From contig JAURVI010000013.1 of the NCBI GenBank assembly GCA_030655515.1, positions 1 to 58,976 of the forward strand: a stretch of DNA of 58,976 nt, read 5' to 3'. The notes below the pieces were generated by a model that worked only from the letters and a program-made list of their open reading frames with translations, had not been told where the DNA came from and did no database searches. Below are positions 55,586 through 58,976 of the stretch, piece after piece (the stretch's first letter is position 1; each line of letters starts with the position of its first letter). The translations under genes and the position numbers were made by a program. The stretch is from Polaromonas sp. (GTDB taxonomy: Bacteria > Pseudomonadota > Gammaproteobacteria > Burkholderiales > Burkholderiaceae_C).

Positions 55586-57442
55586 ATGTCAAATCTCTGG
55601 AACCTCTCACACCTCCAGCCGGAAACCCGGGTGGTACTCGAAGGCGACACCCTCCCGGCGATGTTCTGGAATGCGGTCGAACTGCGCCAGGACAAAATCT
55701 GGCTGCGGCAGAAAAAACTCGGCATCTGGCGCAGTTGGCGCTGGAGCCAGACCGGCCAGGCGGTGCGTGAAATCGCCGGCGGTCTGATGAGCCTGGGGTT
55801 TGCGCCGGGCGAGTGCGCGTCCATTCTGTCGAACACCGTGGTCGAATGGGTGCTGGCCGATCTGGCCATCCTGAGCTGCGGCGGCGTGGCCAACGGCATT
55901 TACCCCACCGACGCGGCTACGCAGGTGCATTATCTCTGTGAAGACTCGCGCACCACCCTCCTGTTTGTCGAAGACGACGAGCAACTGGACAAAGCCCTGG
56001 AAGTGCGCGGCCAGCTTCCGCTTCTGCGCAAAGTGGTGGTGTTCGACATGGAGGGCCTGCGCCACCTCACGGAGCCCGATGTCATCAGTCTCGATGATTT
56101 GCGCGCCCTGGGGCGCGACTACCTGGCCCGGCATCCTGACGCCGTGCAAGAGCGCGTCAAGGCCTGTCGGCCGCAAGACCTGGCCATCCTCGTCTACACC
56201 TCGGGCACCACCGGCAAACCCAAAGGCGCCATGCACAGCCACAGGGGGCTGGTCTTCGCGACGCGCGGCTTCAACACCCTCATGGCGCAGGACGAAAGCG
56301 ACGAACGCATGTGTTTCCTGCCGTTGTGCCACATCGCCGAGCGCATGGGCGGCGAGTACCTGGCGATGTACACCGGCACCAAGCTCAATTTTGTTGAAAA
56401 CCCCGAAACCATCCCGGAAAACGTGCGCGAGATCGCGCCCACCGTGTTCCTGGCGGTGCCCCGCGTCTGGGAAAAGTTTTACTCGGGCGTGATGATTTCC
56501 CTCAAGGAAGCCAGCCGCCTGCAGCAGGCCGTCTACGCCTGGGCCATCGGCGTGGGCACCCAGATCGCCGACCGGGTCATGGCCGGCCAGCCGGTCGGCA
56601 ACTGGCTCAAACTGAAGTTCATGATGGCCCGCTGGGTCGCGCTGGACAACGCGCGCAAACTGATAGGCATCCACCGCGCCCGCTACTGCGTGACGGGGGC
56701 CGCCCCGATCTCGCCCGAACTGGTCAAGTGGTACATGGCGCTCGGCGTACCCATGCTGGAAGTCTGGGGCATGACGGAAACCTGCGGCGCATCGACCGGC
56801 GTTCCGGCCAGCCGTATCAAGCCCGGCTCCATCGGCCCGGCGGCCAGTTACAACGAGGTCCGGCTGGACCCGGCCACCGGCGAAATCCTGGTGCGCGGCA
56901 CCAATGTTTTCATGGGCTACCTGAACCTGCCGGAGAAAACCGCCGAAGCCATCGACGCCGACGGCTGGCTGCATACCGGCGACGTCGGCCTGATGGATGC
57001 GGATGGATTTTTCCGCATCATTGACCGGATGAAAGACATCATCATCACCGCCGGCGGTAAAAACGTGACGCCCAGCGAACTGGAAAACGAGCTGAAGTTT
57101 TCCCCCTACATCACCGATGCCGTCGTCATTGGCGACAAACGCCCCTACCTGACGGCCATCGTCATGATCGACCAGGACAACGTCGAAAAATACGCCCAGG
57201 ACCATGACGTGCCCTTCAGCAACTACCAGAGCCTGACACGCTCGGCAGAAGTCCAGGCGTTGATCCAGTCCGAGCTGGACCGCGTCAACAAGAAGTTTGC
57301 GCGCGTCGAACAGATCAAGAAGTTTTTCCTCCTCGAAACACAGCTCAGCGCGGAAGACGAAGAACTCACACCCACGATGAAACTCAAGCGCAAACTGGTG
57401 GAAAAGAAATATGCGGCCCAGATCGAGGCCATGTACAAGTAG
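55586..57442 (+). CDS. AMP-forming acyl-CoA synthetase (FadD/long-chain type)
   Basis: The 618-aa adenylate-forming ligase activates a carboxylate to its CoA ester. It has the AMP-binding motif LAILVYTSGTTGKPKGAMHS (about 200), then YCVTGAAPISPELVKWYMALGV and LEVWGMTETCGASTGVP. GWLHTGDVGLMDADGFFRII and the lysine-bearing end LTPTMKLKRKLVEKKY follow. It resembles long-chain (COG1022) ligases. It is embedded in a liv-type ABC importer operon, GGAG at the right distance. The imported solute is therefore probably a carboxylic acid (fatty or aromatic) that is trapped as CoA ester; this is inferred. Confidence 0.92.
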   Translation: MSNLWNLSHLQPETRVVLEGDTLPAMFWNAVELRQDKIWLRQKKLGIWRSWRWSQTGQAVREIAGGLMSLGFAPGECASILSNTVVEWVLADLAILSCGGVANGIYPTDAATQVHYLCEDSRTTLLFVEDDEQLDKALEVRGQLPLLRKVVVFDMEGLRHLTEPDVISLDDLRALGRDYLARHPDAVQERVKACRPQDLAILVYTSGTTGKPKGAMHSHRGLVFATRGFNTLMAQDESDERMCFLPLCHIAERMGGEYLAMYTGTKLNFVENPETIPENVREIAPTVFLAVPRVWEKFYSGVMISLKEASRLQQAVYAWAIGVGTQIADRVMAGQPVGNWLKLKFMMARWVALDNARKLIGIHRARYCVTGAAPISPELVKWYMALGVPMLEVWGMTETCGASTGVPASRIKPGSIGPAASYNEVRLDPATGEILVRGTNVFMGYLNLPEKTAEAIDADGWLHTGDVGLMDADGFFRIIDRMKDIIITAGGKNVTPSELENELKFSPYITDAVVIGDKRPYLTAIVMIDQDNVEKYAQDHDVPFSNYQSLTRSAEVQALIQSELDRVNKKFARVEQIKKFFLLETQLSAEDEELTPTMKLKRKLVEKKYAAQIEAMYK

Positions 57443-57472
57443 ACTGGCAATTAACTTTAAAGGAGACAGACT

Positions 57473-58672
57473 ATGAAATTGACGATGAAAACGGCAGCCG
57501 TTCTGGCGACCATGGCCGTGAGCGCCACGCTGGCGCAGGCCCAAAAGGTGGCGCCACCCCAAGGCGTGAGCAATACCGAAATCACCCTCGGCTCCATTCA
57601 GGACCTGTCCGGCCCCCTGGCCAGCCCCGGCAAGCAGGCACGCCTGGGCATGCTGCTGGCCGTGGATGAAATCAACGAGCAGGGCGGAGTGAACGGCCGC
57701 AAGCTCAAACTGATTGTTGAAGATGCCGCCTATGACCCCAAGAAGGCGGTTCTGGCGGCACAAAAGCTGGTCAATCAGGACAAGATTTTCATGATGATCG
57801 GCCACATCGGCACGGCGCACAACAACGCCGCCATGCCGGTTCAGTTCGAGAAAAACGTCATCAACTTTTTCCCCCTGACAGCGGCGCGCGAGATGTACGA
57901 GCCCTTCCACAAGCTCAAGTTCGCCTACATTGCCCCCTACTTTGACCAGATGCGCCGCGCCGTGCCGCAAATGGTCAAGGACAAGGGCTCTAAAAAAGTC
58001 TGCGCCATTTACCAGGATGACGAATACGGCCTGGAGGTGCTGCGCGGCGGCGAAACCGGTCTGAAAACCATCAACATGGAATTCGCCGAAAAAACCTCCT
58101 TCAAACGCGGAGCGACCGACTTCTCCTCCCAGGTGGCGAAGATGAAGGCCGCGGGATGTGACCTGGTAGTGATGGGCACCGTCATTCGCGAAACCATTGG
58201 CACCATTGCAGAAGCCCGCAAAACCGGGTTCAACCCGACATTTCTGGTTTCCGCCGCCGGTTATGCCGACCTGATCCACAAACTTGGCGGCAAGGCGATG
58301 GATGGGCTGTATGCGGCAATGACCATTCAAAACCCTTACGCGGATGAGGCCTCGCAGCCGATCCGCTTCTGGGCCAACAAATACAAGACCAAATTCAACG
58401 AAGACCCGGGCGTGTTTTCGGCATACGGTTACATCTTCATCAACACATTTGCCAATGCCGCGACCAAGGCGGGCAAGAACCTGAACACCGAGAGTTTTAT
58501 CAAGGTCATGGACACCATGAGCATCCCGCCGGACATTTTTGGCAGCGCCCCGTTGACCTTTTCACCGACGAAACGACTCGGCAGCGACGCTTCGCGCCTG
58601 TCGCAGATTCAGGACGGCAAGTGGAAGGTGGTTGGACCCTACATCACCGATGCGGTGTCCGCCAAGAAATAA
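57473..58672 (+). CDS. Periplasmic binding protein of the liv-type importer (LivK-like)
   Basis: The 399-aa exported protein has a signal peptide (residues 1-23, AQA cleavage), then VSNTEITLGSIQDLSGPLAS and RLGMLLAVDEINEQGGVNGR, the standard type 1 periplasmic fold. FKRGATDFSSQVAKMKAAG and VFSAYGYIFINTFANAATK follow. AAAGGAGA precedes the ATG. Substrate residues cannot be assigned; the ligase next door suggests an organic acid instead of an amino acid. Confidence 0.92.
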   Translation: MKLTMKTAAVLATMAVSATLAQAQKVAPPQGVSNTEITLGSIQDLSGPLASPGKQARLGMLLAVDEINEQGGVNGRKLKLIVEDAAYDPKKAVLAAQKLVNQDKIFMMIGHIGTAHNNAAMPVQFEKNVINFFPLTAAREMYEPFHKLKFAYIAPYFDQMRRAVPQMVKDKGSKKVCAIYQDDEYGLEVLRGGETGLKTINMEFAEKTSFKRGATDFSSQVAKMKAAGCDLVVMGTVIRETIGTIAEARKTGFNPTFLVSAAGYADLIHKLGGKAMDGLYAAMTIQNPYADEASQPIRFWANKYKTKFNEDPGVFSAYGYIFINTFANAATKAGKNLNTESFIKVMDTMSIPPDIFGSAPLTFSPTKRLGSDASRLSQIQDGKWKVVGPYITDAVSAKK

Positions 58673-58687
58673 AGACCACGCCCATTG

Positions 58688-58715
58688 AAAAAGGCCACCG
58701 TTGGGTGGCCTTTTT
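58688..58715 (+). terminator. Rho-independent terminator of the liv operon
   Basis: AAAAAGGCCACC (58688-58699) pairs with GGTGGCCTTTTT (58704-58715) around a four-base loop and runs into nine Ts (58711-58719). It lies 16 bases past the binding-protein stop. Confidence 0.93.
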
Positions 58716-58871
58716 TTTTGGCCCTTGAAAGCGGCTACGAAACGAGGCAGCCCCCGGAACCAGCCCCTCTCCAGCGCCGGCTCGTCGTCAGTACATACAC
58801 CCGGTTGACAGGCTCGAAAAAAGGTTAAGAATGCCAAGGGAAGCGCGGATTTATTCCTCGCGGCCCCCGAT

Positions 58872-58967
58872 CACTTGGCTTGGGCGGTCTGCGGCGTTGC
58901 AATTTTTGCCAATAGCTACGGCTATTGGCTGCAAATTGCGCCTTGCAGCCCATCCCAAACCAAGCGC
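58872..58967. repeat. REP-like palindrome (right copy)
   Basis: The core 58891-58946 has GCGGCGTTGCAA (58891-58902) and TTGCGCCTTGC (58936-58946), identical to the copy at 29-83. Around a different tip hairpin, GCCAATAGC (58908-58916) pairs with GCTATTGGC (58921-58929). Weaker arms extend outward (TTGGCTTGGG against CCCAAACCAAG). No gene is seen between the terminator and the window end. Confidence 0.7.
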
Positions 58968-58976
58968 CGGGAATCC

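Noticed and set aside
55607..58330. 907-codon frame opposite the acyl-CoA synthetase and binding protein
   Set aside because: It spans two well-supported plus-strand genes and their intergenic ribosome site, with no motif of its own.

Overview
The window is a high-GC chromosomal segment of a betaproteobacterium, most likely Comamonadaceae (Polaromonas/Rhodoferax-like). The reasons are the tonB-aroE-mtgA order, a fused murE-murF inside the dcw cluster, an orphan ruvC next to lpxC, the dapF-DUF484-xerC block, gltIJKL and liv ABC operons, and short dispersed repeats of a kind I associate with this family. Genus is inferred from gene content and protein style; no database was searched.

Layout. 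1-3176 (+): a REP-like palindrome, then a TonB-type transducer, aroE, mtgA and ruvC. 3187-21601 (-): the complete division and cell-wall cluster. In transcription order it reads mraZ, rsmH, ftsL, ftsI, murE-murF fusion, mraY, murD, ftsW, murG, murC, ddl, ftsQ, ftsA, ftsZ, lpxC and a 58-aa membrane protein. Most junctions overlap by a few bases. The exceptions are rsmH/ftsL (paired palindrome), ftsW/murG (21-bp perfect hairpin) and ftsA/ftsZ (hairpin plus T-tract). 21921-26169 (-): a CobW-type GTPase, a DksA variant with a long Lys/Ala/Pro-rich N-terminus, and a STAS protein. 26417-31494: a membrane protein with a degenerate GGDEF domain, then xerC, DUF484 and dapF (-), and a carboxymuconolactone decarboxylase-like protein (+).

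31541-39843: a NUDIX/metallo-beta-lactamase fusion, a VapBC pair, the RNase P RNA gene, a FAD-dependent oxidoreductase, htpX, and a pyrC-NYN-DUF3025 overlapping operon. 39945-44242: a glutamate/aspartate-type ABC operon (gltIJKL) and a LysR regulator. 44246-51888 is the accessory stretch. It holds a large Type IIG-like restriction-modification protein co-transcribed with a PIN-domain ribonuclease, a 65-bp copy of the LysR gene's 5' end on the far side of that pair, a remnant of an aminotransferase tail, and a ParDE-type toxin-antitoxin pair. It also contains an Atm1-like ABC exporter, an acyl-CoA thioesterase, and two identical 116-bp MITE-like elements with 12-bp inverted ends and 8-bp target duplications. 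51986-58672 (+): a livHMGF-ligase-livK operon pairing a branched-chain-type ABC importer with an acyl-CoA synthetase. A terminator follows, and then a second member of the REP-like family seen at base 29.

The most promising candidate for an undescribed system is the restriction-modification/PIN pair at 44308-48218. The genes overlap ATGA, no antitoxin is visible, and the pair is bounded by a duplicated host fragment. It could be a DNA-modification system guarding an RNase, in the way EcoprrI masks PrrC, but that function is inference. The cleanest mobile-DNA discovery is the 116-bp element.
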